A stretch of 20,994 nt of DNA from Verrucomicrobiota bacterium. Its GTDB lineage: Bacteria > Verrucomicrobiota > Verrucomicrobiia > Verrucomicrobiales > Verrucomicrobiaceae. The position numbers were made by a program, and so were the translations under genes. Positions 1-8,811 of the stretch are shown in pieces. The notes beneath the pieces were generated by a model. The model was not told the origin of the DNA, made no database searches, and worked only from the letters and a program-made list of their open reading frames with translations. The first letter of the stretch is position 1. Each line of letters begins with the position of its first letter. The stretch is from NCBI GenBank assembly GCA_021413535.1, contig JAIOQF010000384.1, positions 1 through 20,994 on the forward strand, written 5' to 3'.

Positions 1-2
1 CT

Positions 3-1745
3 GCACCGGAACTGTTGGATGGCATCGCGGGCAAGGCATGGAAGCTGACCGGCACGCGCATGGTTGAATTCGACAAGAAGGGCATCGTCACCGGAAAACT
101 GCGAACACTCGCTCTATGGCTGCGTCCAGAGACTGACAATCCACGCGATGTCGCGCTGCTCTCGAACGTGAGCTACAACGGCGATCCGGCACAGGCTGAA
201 TACGCCGGCGGCGAAGAATACCGGCTGGTGGACGGTGAAATCGAAATCCGGGTCAACAAAATGTATCCCGCGTATTCCACGCGCATGAGGACGACCGGCG
301 CAGGCATCGTCGCCGGGCAATGGCAGCATGTGACAATCATCATGGGCGATGAAAATCTTTCGCAGGACACGCGCGTGTTCATCGACGGCGAAGAGATCGT
401 CACCCGAATCCTGAGCGAATCCGGATCGCGCTCAAAGCAAAGAGGCGGTTTCGGATTCGGCGCGGACCGCAGCAAAGAGGCGGCGGGTTTTCGCGGCGCT
501 CTGGATGAGCTGCGCGTCTATGAAAAGCCGCTCGATGAATCGCAAGTAGCCGCGTTGTTTGCATCGGACGCCGTGCCTTATGCGAGCGCCCGGGAAAAAT
601 CCGGCCAGTCCACGGAACATGAAATGCGCTGGCTGACAGATGCGCGTCATCGCGCCGAAGATACATCTTATGCGATGCTCTCCGCCAGTCACCGCTCGCT
701 TTGGGCCAAGCTTCTGCATTTCGAAAAAACTTTTCCAACCGTGATGGTCATGGAAGAAATGCCTGTGCCACGCCGCGCCTTTATTTTGAAGCGCGGTGTT
801 TACGATGCGCACGGCGACGAGGTCACAGCCAAGACACCGGAGCTGATCGCGCCGTGGCCGAAGGATGCGCCGACGAACCGGCTCGGCCTCGCGCTATGGT
901 TCACGCAGCCGCAACATCCACTGACTTCGCGCGTCGTGGTCAACCGGTTCTGGGCACAGTTCTTCGGCATAGGACTGGTCAAAACGCTGGAGGATTTTGG
1001 ATCGCAAGGCGACTATCCCAGCCACCCCGAGCTGCTCGACTGGCTGGCGCGTCATTTTGTGGACAGCGGCTGGGATGTGAAGGCGCTTGTGCGGATGATG
1101 GTGCTTTCTTCCATATATCGTCAGTCCTCGCAGATCACACCCGAGATGCTGGCGCGTGATCCGGAGAACCGGTTGCTGGCTCGTGCTCCCAGATTGCGTC
1201 TGCAGGCTGAATTCCTCCGCGACCAGGCGCTGGCCTTGGGTGGATTGCTTACGGAGAAAATCGGCGGCCCCAGCGTTTATCCGGAGCAGCCCGATGGATT
1301 TTACAAAGGTGTGACTGTGGATGACAAAAATCAGTGGATGACCAGCAAGGGCGACGATCTTTACCGCAGGTCGCTCTACACCTTCTGGAAGCGCACCGCG
1401 CTGCATCCCGTGATGGGCACCTTAGATGCTCCGGCGCGCGAAACTTGCACGGTAAGGCGCTCGCGGACGAACACGCCTCTGCAGGCGCTGGTGCTGATGA
1501 ACGAACCGGGCTTCGTCCAAGCGGCACGCGCACTTGGTCAACGCATGGAAAAGGAAGGCGGCACCACGGATGAATCAAAGCTGCACTGGGGCTTTCAACT
1601 CGCCACCGGCCGCGCACCTGCGGCTGCGGAATTCGCCGAACTTCAGCGCGCGCTCGCTGATGCGCGACAGTCCGCTGATGAAACTCCCTTTGCCACTGTA
1701 GGCAGCATTCTCCTGAACCTTGATGAATTGGTCACGCGCGAGTGA
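3..1745 (+). CDS. PSD1-type protein with LamG-like and DUF1553 domains (5' end missing)
   Basis: The reading frame is open from the left edge, so the N-terminus lies outside the window; position 15 is only an internal TTG. Roughly the first 190 visible residues form a concanavalin/LamG-like beta-sandwich, with features such as GQWQHVTIIM, VFIDGEEI and ALDELRVYEKPL. From about residue 285 the sequence is a DUF1553 (PSD1) domain: NRLGLALWF, the segment SRVVVNRFWAQFFGIGLV, the DFGSQGDYPSHPELLDWLA block and the RRSLYTFWKR block. Full-length family members are usually near 1000 residues, with a cytochrome-like PSCyt1 and a DUF1549 domain upstream, so about half the protein is probably missing. The family is abundant in Verrucomicrobiota and Planctomycetota and is usually exported. 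A role in surface polysaccharide breakdown is often proposed, but no reaction is established. The DUF1501 gene follows after 18 bp, which suggests one operon. Confidence 0.85.
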   Translation, partial: APELLDGIAGKAWKLTGTRMVEFDKKGIVTGKLRTLALWLRPETDNPRDVALLSNVSYNGDPAQAEYAGGEEYRLVDGEIEIRVNKMYPAYSTRMRTTGAGIVAGQWQHVTIIMGDENLSQDTRVFIDGEEIVTRILSESGSRSKQRGGFGFGADRSKEAAGFRGALDELRVYEKPLDESQVAALFASDAVPYASAREKSGQSTEHEMRWLTDARHRAEDTSYAMLSASHRSLWAKLLHFEKTFPTVMVMEEMPVPRRAFILKRGVYDAHGDEVTAKTPELIAPWPKDAPTNRLGLALWFTQPQHPLTSRVVVNRFWAQFFGIGLVKTLEDFGSQGDYPSHPELLDWLARHFVDSGWDVKALVRMMVLSSIYRQSSQITPEMLARDPENRLLARAPRLRLQAEFLRDQALALGGLLTEKIGGPSVYPEQPDGFYKGVTVDDKNQWMTSKGDDLYRRSLYTFWKRTALHPVMGTLDAPARETCTVRRSRTNTPLQALVLMNEPGFVQAARALGQRMEKEGGTTDESKLHWGFQLATGRAPAAAEFAELQRALADARQSADETPFATVGSILLNLDELVTRE

Positions 1746-1763
1746 CAGAACACCCGATCGCCC

Positions 1764-3203
1764 ATGCACTGCCAACGATTCGACAACACGCTTTCACGCC
1801 GCGATTTTCTCATGCGCACCGGTTACGGCGTGGGAGCGGCGGCGCTGCACCAGCTTTTCGGTGCATCCGCCGCGATGACCGGCAACACCTCGGTGTTTCC
1901 AAACTTCGCGCCGAAAGCCAAGCGCGTGATCTGTTTGTTTCAATCGGGCGGGCCATCGCATCTGGAGCTGTTTGATCCGAAGCCGCTGCTCAAACAGCGG
2001 TTCAATGAAGATCTGCCCGATTCTGTAAGGCAGGGACAGCGTATCACGGGCATGGTGTCCGGCCAGGCGCGGCTCGCGCTTCAGCCCAGCAAATACAGTT
2101 TCCGCCAGTGCGGCCAGAACGGCGCGTGGATCAGCGATCTGCTGCCGCATACGCAGAGTATCGTGGACGAGATCGCGATCGTCCGGTCGATGACCACCGA
2201 CGCAATCAATCACGACCCGGCGATTACCTTTTTTCAAACCGGCAATCAGCAACCCGGACGCCCTAGCATGGGCGCATGGCTCGACTACGGACTCGGCACC
2301 ATGAACAGCGATCTGCCCGCTTTCATTGTCTTCACCTCCATCGCCAGCGATGGCAAACCCGGCCAGGGTTTACTCTCGCGCCTCTGGGGCAACGGCTTCC
2401 TCCCCGGCAAACATCAGGGCGTTCAGTTGCGCACCGATGGTGATCCGGTGCTCTACCTCAGCGATCCAAAAAACGTCACACGCGCGCAACGTCGCTCCAT
2501 GCTTGACCGCGTCGCAGCGTTGAATCGCGAAAGATTTGCCACGCAAGGCGATCCGGAAATCGAAACGCGCATTAGCCAGTATGAACTCGCCTACCGGATG
2601 CAGGCCAGCGTTCCGGAGATGATGGACATGGGAAAAGAATCGCCGGCAACGCTGGCCTTGTATGGCGAGGATGTCACCAAGCCCGGCACCTTCGCGCGCA
2701 ACTGCCTGCTCGCCCGTCGACTCGCGGAACGCGGCGTGCGTTTTATCCAGCTTTATCACCGCGATTGGGATCATCATGTCGGACTGACCGATCGCCTGCC
2801 GAAGATCACCCGCGATGTGGATCAACCCTCGGCGGCCTTGGTTAAAGATCTCAAGCAACGCGGACTGTTGGATGACACCCTCGTCATTTGGGGCGGCGAA
2901 TTCGGCCGCACGCCCTACGCGCAAGGCGGCGCGAATCTCGACAAATACGGGCGCGATCATCACGGCCGATGCTTCTCCCTCTGGATGGCAGGCGGAGGCA
3001 TCAAGCCCGGCTTAGTGTATGGCTCCACGGATGAATTCGGATTCAACATCGTGGAGAATCCCGTGACGATCCACGATCTGCACGCCACCATCCTGCATTG
3101 TCTCGGCATTGATCACACCCGCCTGACCCATCGCTTCCAGGGTCTCGACTTCCGGCTTACTGGCGTTGAGGCCTCCAAGGTGGTAAAGGAACTTTTGGCG
3201 TGA
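1764..3203 (+). CDS. DUF1501 family protein, Tat-exported
   Basis: This 479-residue protein has a twin-arginine signal at its N-terminus: SRRDFL at residues 11-16, followed by a small-residue hydrophobic stretch ending near residue 40. The ATG at 1764 gives exactly this leader, which supports the start. The mature part matches DUF1501, an alkaline-phosphatase/sulfatase-like fold. Visible features are the FQSGGPSHLELFDPKP block near the N-terminus, the RGVRFIQLYHRDWDHHVG block, and the late IWGGEFGRTPYAQGG and GRDHHGRCFSLWMAGGG motifs. The enzymatic activity is not established for the family. It lies 18 bp after the PSD1 gene, the usual pairing in Verrucomicrobiota and Planctomycetota, and the two products probably act together outside the cytoplasm. 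Length is normal for the family. Confidence 0.9.
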   Translation: MHCQRFDNTLSRRDFLMRTGYGVGAAALHQLFGASAAMTGNTSVFPNFAPKAKRVICLFQSGGPSHLELFDPKPLLKQRFNEDLPDSVRQGQRITGMVSGQARLALQPSKYSFRQCGQNGAWISDLLPHTQSIVDEIAIVRSMTTDAINHDPAITFFQTGNQQPGRPSMGAWLDYGLGTMNSDLPAFIVFTSIASDGKPGQGLLSRLWGNGFLPGKHQGVQLRTDGDPVLYLSDPKNVTRAQRRSMLDRVAALNRERFATQGDPEIETRISQYELAYRMQASVPEMMDMGKESPATLALYGEDVTKPGTFARNCLLARRLAERGVRFIQLYHRDWDHHVGLTDRLPKITRDVDQPSAALVKDLKQRGLLDDTLVIWGGEFGRTPYAQGGANLDKYGRDHHGRCFSLWMAGGGIKPGLVYGSTDEFGFNIVENPVTIHDLHATILHCLGIDHTRLTHRFQGLDFRLTGVEASKVVKELLA

Positions 3204-3214
3204 ACGTCCGTTAT

Positions 3215-3243
3215 GATGCCGTGATCACAAATCACTTCGCATC
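3215..3243 (+). other. Stem-loop between the DUF1501 gene and yifB
   Basis: An interrupted inverted repeat is formed by GATGC (3215-3219) with GCATC (3239-3243) and by GTGAT (3221-3225) with ATCAC (3231-3235), leaving a five-base loop. It begins 12 bp after the DUF1501 stop. No T-run follows, so it is not a classical intrinsic terminator. It could be a weak terminator or RNA 3'-end structure for the upstream operon, or a binding site in front of yifB. Confidence 0.35.
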
Positions 3244-3270
3244 AATGGATTCAATGCTAAGGACTCGACT

Positions 3271-4812
3271 ATGATCGCCCGCACCTACTCGGCCACCTTG
3301 CTCGGCGTCAATGCTGTGGAGATCGAGATCGAGTCCAGCGAATCGACCGGCCTGCAATTTCGCATGAGTATCGTCGGTTTGCCGGACACGGCGGTGAAGG
3401 AAAGCCGCGACCGCGTGTTGTCCGCGATACGGGCTTGCGGATTTTATGCACCGACCAGCGGCACGCTGACGGTGAACCTCGCGCCCGCCGACCTGCGCAA
3501 AGAAGGACCGGGCTTTGATCTGCCCATCGCTTTGTCTCTAGTTGCAGGTCGCGAAAAACTGGAACCCGCGCGACTTCTTGAATGCTGCGTGGTCGGAGAG
3601 CTGGCACTCAATGGCGAATTGCGTCCGGTGCGCGGCATCCTGGCCACGGCGCTGGAAGCACGGAGCCGGGGACGCAAACAATTGCTGGTGCCCAAGCGAA
3701 GCGCTGCGGAGGCCAGTATCGTGGAGGGCATTGAGGTCATCGGCTTGAACGACCTGCGCGAGGCAGTTGAGTTCCTTCGCGGCGACAAAGTGATTGAGCC
3801 GGAGCCCTGCCGCGCGACGGAATTTTTCCAGGCGCATGCATCTTACGGCATTGATTTCAACGAGGTGAAGGGGCAGCAGGATGCCAAGCGCGCCATTGAA
3901 GTCTCCGTCGCCGGCGGGCACAACATTCTCACCATCGGTCCACCCGGAACCGGTAAATCCATGCTAGCCAAGCGCATTCCCACCATCATGCCCGGCATGA
4001 GCGAGGATGAAGCCATCGAGACCACGAAAATTCACAGCGCAGGCGGATTGCTCGGAGAATCGTGTTCGTTTATTGCCACCCGGCCCTTTCGTTCGCCGCA
4101 TCATACCATCAGCGATGCCGGCTTGCTCGGCGGCGGGAGCAATCCCGGCCCCGGCGAAGTCAGCCTGGCGCACAACGGCGTTTTGTTTCTCGATGAACTA
4201 CCGGAATTCCGGCGTAGCACGCTTGAAGTCATGCGCCAGCCGCTCGAAGACGGCAAGGTCACCATCAGCCGCGCCGTCGGTTCCATCACGTTCCCCGCGC
4301 GTTTCATGCTGGTCGCAGCCATGAACCCCTGTCCCTGCGGATACTACGGCGATCTGAAAAGAGAATGCCGCTGCGGCCCGGTGGTGATTCAAAAATACCG
4401 CCAGCGCATCAGCGGCCCTTTGCTGGATCGCATTGACCTGCATGTCGAAGTTCCCTCTGTCGAATACAAAACGCTCTCATCGACCGAACAGACTGAGGGA
4501 TCGGAAATTATTCGGCGGCGAGTGGAAAATGCCCGCGCCATCCAGCGCGAACGTTTTGCCAAGGATAAAGGAGTCCACACCAACAGCGGCATGGGGCCGC
4601 GTCTGATTCGAAAACATTGCGAGCTTGACAACGAAGGCGCAGGCTTTCTCGAACAAGCCATGACCGGGCAAAACTTCAGCGCCCGCGCGCATGACCGCAT
4701 TTTGAAAGTAGCGCGCACGCTGGCTGATCTTGAGGGTAGTGAGAAAATCAGCGGCAACCAGATACTCGAAGCGATTAATTATCGCACGCTGGATCGGGCG
4801 ATGTGGAGCTAA
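3271..4812 (+). CDS. YifB/ComM family Mg-chelatase-like AAA+ ATPase
   Basis: This 513-residue protein has the full YifB/ComM layout. The N-terminal ChlI-like domain opens with IARTYSATLLGVNAVEIEIE and contains the GLPDTAVKESRDRV and NLAPADLRKEGPGFDLPIA motifs. The AAA+ core has Walker A GPPGTGKS at residues 223-230 and Walker B VLFLDE at 304-309. The family cysteine motif NPCPCGYYGD...CRCG is at about 352-369, followed by SGPLLDRIDL. The C-terminus ends with the Mg_chelatase_C signature ILEAINYRTLDRAMW. ComM homologues are hexameric helicases that promote branch migration during natural transformation; whether this one does so is inference. AAGGA lies 7 bases before the ATG, one of the few clear ribosome sites in the window. 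A decayed copy of its last codons occurs at 10081-10200. Confidence 0.95.
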   Translation: MIARTYSATLLGVNAVEIEIESSESTGLQFRMSIVGLPDTAVKESRDRVLSAIRACGFYAPTSGTLTVNLAPADLRKEGPGFDLPIALSLVAGREKLEPARLLECCVVGELALNGELRPVRGILATALEARSRGRKQLLVPKRSAAEASIVEGIEVIGLNDLREAVEFLRGDKVIEPEPCRATEFFQAHASYGIDFNEVKGQQDAKRAIEVSVAGGHNILTIGPPGTGKSMLAKRIPTIMPGMSEDEAIETTKIHSAGGLLGESCSFIATRPFRSPHHTISDAGLLGGGSNPGPGEVSLAHNGVLFLDELPEFRRSTLEVMRQPLEDGKVTISRAVGSITFPARFMLVAAMNPCPCGYYGDLKRECRCGPVVIQKYRQRISGPLLDRIDLHVEVPSVEYKTLSSTEQTEGSEIIRRRVENARAIQRERFAKDKGVHTNSGMGPRLIRKHCELDNEGAGFLEQAMTGQNFSARAHDRILKVARTLADLEGSEKISGNQILEAINYRTLDRAMWS

Positions 4813-4872
4813 TATCTGAAGCGTTTCATCCACGCGAAAGCTCCTCCCGGGAACGAATGGGCTCATTTGAGC

Positions 4873-4900
4873 TCGACAAACAGCTTTCAGGCAATATAGT
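4873..4900 (+). promoter_or_regulatory. Candidate sigma-70-type promoter of the marR-efflux operon
   Basis: TCGACA (4873-4878) and TATAGT (4895-4900) resemble -35 and -10 boxes with a 16-bp spacer. The -10 box overlaps the left arm of the palindrome at 4896-4916. Transcription would start near 4907, giving a leader of only about 15 nt. No Shine-Dalgarno sequence precedes the marR ATG. Prediction by eye only. Confidence 0.4.
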
Positions 4901-4916
4901 TGTTAAACACAACTAT
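4896..4916 (+). promoter_or_regulatory. Perfect 8-bp inverted repeat, probable MarR operator
   Basis: ATAGTTGT (4896-4903) and ACAACTAT (4909-4916) are exact reverse complements separated by five bases. The right arm ends 5 bp before the marR start codon at 4922. Size, symmetry and A/T-rich arms fit sites bound by dimeric MarR/OhrR-family repressors. Overlap with the candidate -10 box suggests that the MarR protein represses its own operon. Confidence 0.65.
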
Positions 4917-4921
4917 TATCA

Positions 4922-5371
4922 ATGACAACCAAACCGAATGCTTCCAATTGCGCGGTGAAAATCCTCAATTCGGTTCCGCCGACGATCTGGTTTATCCGCA
5001 AGCAAATGCGGCGTCATCGCAAAGGATTGTCAGTGCCGCAATTCCGGGCGCTTTATTTTATCAATGACAATCCCGCGGTGAGCCTCACCGCGTTGGCGGA
5101 GCATCTGGCGGCATCGTTGCCGATTGCTTCCCGCATGATGGCCGCGCTGGAGCTGCAGAAACTTATCAAGCGTGGCGGCGGAAAGAATGACCGCCGGGTG
5201 ATGGAGTTGGCAATCACGGCCAAAGGCCTGTCAGTGCTGGACTCCGCTCGGAGGGCGACTCTGGCACAAATCGACGGAAAGCTGGCACAACTGAGCGATG
5301 CGCAGCGTATTTCATTGGGGAAGAGCATGGACCTGCTGCGAAAGCTTTTCGGCCCGGAGCGTAATTCTTAA
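4922..5371 (+). CDS. MarR family transcriptional regulator
   Basis: This 149-residue protein has the MarR winged helix-turn-helix. Helices around LTALAEHLAASLPIASRMMAALELQKLI (residues about 55-82) form the HTH and recognition helix. The wing carries the conserved D-R-R (KNDRRVMELAITAKG, about 88-102). A long C-terminal helix rich in alanine, leucine and lysine would form the dimer interface. No cysteine stands in a typical OhrR sensing position; the only obvious cysteine is near residue 10, so sensing is more likely by ligand binding. The gene starts five bases after a perfect palindrome and ends 15 bp before the RND pump gene, so it very probably controls the efflux operon by autorepression. 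The inducer cannot be inferred. Confidence 0.9.
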   Translation: MTTKPNASNCAVKILNSVPPTIWFIRKQMRRHRKGLSVPQFRALYFINDNPAVSLTALAEHLAASLPIASRMMAALELQKLIKRGGGKNDRRVMELAITAKGLSVLDSARRATLAQIDGKLAQLSDAQRISLGKSMDLLRKLFGPERNS

Positions 5372-5386
5372 TCCTGTCTCGAAGTC

Positions 5387-8300
5387 ATGTGGATTGTCCG
5401 CCTCGCCCTCCGGCGCCCCTACACGTTCGTAGTGGCGTCTATGCTCGCGGCCATCCTTGGGTTCCTGATGATCTCCCGGATGGCGACGGATATTTTTCCG
5501 GTGATCAACATCCCGGTGGTGTCCGCGATTTTCCGCTATGATGGCCTCTCGCCGGAAGAAATGGAGCAGCGTGTGACGACTCAGTTTGAGCGATTCCTGA
5601 CGACAGTGGTGAACAACATTGAACACATCGAAAGCCAGTCGCTGGAGGGCACCGCGGTGGTGAAGATCTTTTTCCAGCCGGGCGCAAAGATTGAGAGCGG
5701 CATCGCCCAGATCACCGCGATGGCGCAGACCTCCATCAGGCAGATGCCGCCGGGAATGACGCCTCCGCTGATAATCCAATACGATGCTTCCAGCGTGCCG
5801 GTGGTGCAGCTCTCACTCTCCAGTGACACCATTCCCGAGCAGCAGCTCTTCGACCTTGCAGTGAACTTCCTGCGGCCACAACTGGTGACCATTCCGGGCG
5901 TGCAGATCCCCTATCCTTACGGTGGGCGTCAGCGGCAGGTGATGGTCGATTTGGACCCGGAAAAAATGCGCGCCTTCGATGTCACGGCGACGGAGGTGTC
6001 CAATACCATCAACACCCAGAACCTCATCCTTCCCGGCGGCCCGGCAAAAATTGGGGTGCAGGAGTATCAAGTCTCGCTCAACAGCAGCCCCGAGGCGATT
6101 GAGGGATTGAACAATCTGCCGGTGAAGACCGTGAACGGCGCGACGGTGCTGCTGAAGGATATTGCCCATGTGCGCGATGGCTACATCGTGCAAACGAACG
6201 TCGTCCATACCGACGGCAAGCGCGGCGTGCTGTTGACCATCCTCAAGCTGGGCAACGCCTCGACGCTCGCGGTGGTGGATGCGGTGAAGGCCGCACTGCC
6301 ACACATCCGCGAGACGATGCCGCCGGATCTGAAGATTGATCTGATGCTCGATCAATCTGTCTTTGTCCGAGCTTCGGTGGAGGGCGTGGTCAAAGAAGCA
6401 TTCATCGCCGCAGGACTGACGGCGCTAATGATTCTTTTGTTCCTCGGCTCATGGCGGAGCACGCTGATCGTGATCATCTCCATCCCCTTATCCATCTTGG
6501 TGTCCATCATCGTGCTGGGCGCACTTGGTGAGACGCTCAATGTAATGACGCTCGGCGGCATGGCGCTGGCCGTGGGCATCCTTGTGGATGACGCGACGGT
6601 GGAGATCGAGAACATCCATCGCAATCTGCATCAGCGGAAACGTCTCGTGCAGGCCATCCTCGACGGTGCCTCGCAGATCGCGGTGCCGGCATTCGTGGCG
6701 ACGATCTGCATCTGCATCGTCTTCGTTCCGGTGGTGTTCATCAGTGGCACGGCAAAGTTCCTCTTCACGCCACTGGCCATGGCAGTCGTTTTCGCCATGC
6801 TTACGAGCTATCTCCTCAGCCGGACCCTCGTGCCGACGATGGTGCATTACCTGCTGGCCGCAGAGGTTGAAAGGTATGGCGGTGTGCTCGACGAGAAAGA
6901 CCCGCACGCACAGGCCGCGCTGCGGCATAAACACGACGTGGAGCATCCGGACGAGCCTCCCATGGTGGTGCCGGAAGTGTCCTCGAAGTCCCGCCGCAAT
7001 CACCTGATTCTTCTGATGCTGGCCGGGTTGACGTCAGTGGCCTTGTCGGTCGGCTTCTGGCAATGGATCGTCACACACTGGCGCTTAATGGCCATGTCTG
7101 CGCTCGGGCTGGGCGCAACCGTGGCCCTGGCGTGGCTCGTGATCCAGTTTCATGACACGTTCAACCGCGGCTTCGAGCGCTTCCGCAGAATCTACGGGGG
7201 TTTCCTCGACTGGTCGCTCGATCATCGTCTTCTCGTGGTGGCGGGCTTCACGGCGCTCGTCGCCGGTTCGTGCTGCCTGTTCCCCATTGTCGGCAAGGAT
7301 TTTTTTCCAACCGTGGATGCAGGCCAGATTCGCTTGCATGTGCGCTGCCGTCCCGGCACGCGCATTGAAGAGACGGAGCGGCAGTTCGCTGAAGTGCAGC
7401 AGGCCATCCGCAAGATCATTCCGCCAGAGCAGATCGTCACGGTGATCGACAACATGGGCATCCCCAACAGCGGCATCAATCTCTCGCTAAGCGACGGCAC
7501 GCAGATGTCTCCAGCGGATGTCGAGATCCTGGTTTCATTGAAGGAAAATCATCCGCCGACTGCGGAGTATCTCCGTGTCCTGCGCAAAGAGTTGCCGGAA
7601 CAATTTCCCAACATCACATTTTTCTTCGCGCCCTCTGACATCGTGACGCAGGTGCTCAACTTCGGACTCTCCGCGCCCATCGACATCCAGATTACCGGCC
7701 CCACGCGCAACACGGCGGAGAACCTCGCGATTGGCCGCAGATTGCAATCCGAACTTACCGCCATTCCCGGCGTGGTGGATGTCCACATGCAGCAGGTGCC
7801 GGAGACGCCGGACCTTCGTGTGGATGTGGATCGCGTGCTTGCCAGCCAGATTGGCTTGACGCAAAAAGACGTGGCCTCCGACATGCTCATCTCGCTGGCT
7901 TCCAGCAACACCAGTGCGCCCAACTTCTGGCTCAATCCGCAAAACGGTGTGACCTACAGCGTCTATGTGCAGACTCCGCAGAATCTTATCCAGAGCAGCA
8001 GCGATCTGAAAAACACCGCCATTTTCCCGCCCAAAAGCAACGGCAAATCCGAGCCCCAGCTCCTCGGCAATCTCGCGACGATCGAACACGGCGCCTCGGC
8101 GTCCAACGTGACCCATTACAACATCCAGCGCACCGTTGACCTGTTGATGGGCGTGCAGGGCACCGACCTCGGCTCTGCTGCGGATAAAATCAACAAGCTG
8201 CTCGACGCGTATCGCAAGCAGCTTCCGCGCGGTTCCACCATGGTGCTGCGCGGCCAGATCGAGAGCATGAGCACCTCGTTCACTGGGCTGGCCTACGGCC

Positions 8301-8800
8301 TCGTGTTCGCCGTGCTGCTGGTCTATCTGCTCATGGTGGTAAATTTCCAATCGTGGCTCGATCCGCTCATCATTTTGATGGCGCTGCCGGGCGCGCTGTC
8401 AGGAATTCTCTGGATGCTCTGGGCCACTCACACCACGATCAGCGTGCCCGCCCTCATGGGATCGATCATGAGCATCGGCGTGGCAACGGCGAACTCGATC
8501 CTGATGATCACCTTTGCCAATGACCAGCGTGAGACTGGCATGAACGCGCGCCAGGCGGCGCTGTCTGCTGGACTCACCCGCCTGCGGCCCGTCATCATGA
8601 CCGCACTGGCCATGATCATTGGGATGCTGCCCATGTCGCTTGGACTCGGTGAGGGTGGCGAGCAGAACGCCCCACTGGGTCGTGCCGTCATCGGCGGACT
8701 TTGCTTCGCCACCTTTGCCACGCTGTTTTTTGTCCCCGTAATTTACAGCCTGTTGCGGCGCACCGCACGCGTCACACAGGTGGAAATGGAACTGATGTAA
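5387..8800 (+). CDS. RND family efflux pump, inner-membrane permease
   Basis: This 1137-residue protein is an AcrB-type RND transporter, which exports substrates from the inner membrane or periplasm using the proton gradient. Visible features are a first membrane helix after MWIVRLALRRPYTFVV, two large periplasmic loops, and TM4 with ILVDDATVEIENI. The D-D pair at residues 401-402 matches the proton-relay aspartates of AcrB. The second half repeats the pattern, ending with the GVATANSILMITF and TRLRPVIMTALAMIIGMLP segments. The TM10 position occupied by the AcrB relay lysine appears to be alanine. Between TM6 and the second half, residues about 495-590 hold an extra acidic and His-rich linker plus what look like two additional hydrophobic segments, making the protein longer than AcrB (1049). 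The gene follows marR by 15 bp and precedes its adaptor by 11 bp. Substrate is unknown. Confidence 0.93.
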   Translation: MWIVRLALRRPYTFVVASMLAAILGFLMISRMATDIFPVINIPVVSAIFRYDGLSPEEMEQRVTTQFERFLTTVVNNIEHIESQSLEGTAVVKIFFQPGAKIESGIAQITAMAQTSIRQMPPGMTPPLIIQYDASSVPVVQLSLSSDTIPEQQLFDLAVNFLRPQLVTIPGVQIPYPYGGRQRQVMVDLDPEKMRAFDVTATEVSNTINTQNLILPGGPAKIGVQEYQVSLNSSPEAIEGLNNLPVKTVNGATVLLKDIAHVRDGYIVQTNVVHTDGKRGVLLTILKLGNASTLAVVDAVKAALPHIRETMPPDLKIDLMLDQSVFVRASVEGVVKEAFIAAGLTALMILLFLGSWRSTLIVIISIPLSILVSIIVLGALGETLNVMTLGGMALAVGILVDDATVEIENIHRNLHQRKRLVQAILDGASQIAVPAFVATICICIVFVPVVFISGTAKFLFTPLAMAVVFAMLTSYLLSRTLVPTMVHYLLAAEVERYGGVLDEKDPHAQAALRHKHDVEHPDEPPMVVPEVSSKSRRNHLILLMLAGLTSVALSVGFWQWIVTHWRLMAMSALGLGATVALAWLVIQFHDTFNRGFERFRRIYGGFLDWSLDHRLLVVAGFTALVAGSCCLFPIVGKDFFPTVDAGQIRLHVRCRPGTRIEETERQFAEVQQAIRKIIPPEQIVTVIDNMGIPNSGINLSLSDGTQMSPADVEILVSLKENHPPTAEYLRVLRKELPEQFPNITFFFAPSDIVTQVLNFGLSAPIDIQITGPTRNTAENLAIGRRLQSELTAIPGVVDVHMQQVPETPDLRVDVDRVLASQIGLTQKDVASDMLISLASSNTSAPNFWLNPQNGVTYSVYVQTPQNLIQSSSDLKNTAIFPPKSNGKSEPQLLGNLATIEHGASASNVTHYNIQRTVDLLMGVQGTDLGSAADKINKLLDAYRKQLPRGSTMVLRGQIESMSTSFTGLAYGLVFAVLLVYLLMVVNFQSWLDPLIILMALPGALSGILWMLWATHTTISVPALMGSIMSIGVATANSILMITFANDQRETGMNARQAALSAGLTRLRPVIMTALAMIIGMLPMSLGLGEGGEQNAPLGRAVIGGLCFATFATLFFVPVIYSLLRRTARVTQVEMELM

Positions 8801-8811
8801 CCCATGCTGCC

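Noticed and set aside
4861..4872. GCTCA-TT-TGAGC palindrome as a yifB terminator
   Set aside because: The two-base loop is too tight for an RNA hairpin of this stem length, and no T-run follows.
7535..8350. A long minus-strand frame (271 codons) opposite the RND pump
   Set aside because: It lies wholly antisense to a clear coding region. Its His/Glu/Arg-rich composition is what the reverse strand of a GC-rich gene gives.
8701..8811. Upstream extension of the adaptor gene to a TTG at 8701
   Set aside because: The extension overlaps the end of the pump gene. The ATG at 8812 places the membrane anchor at the normal distance from the N-terminus.
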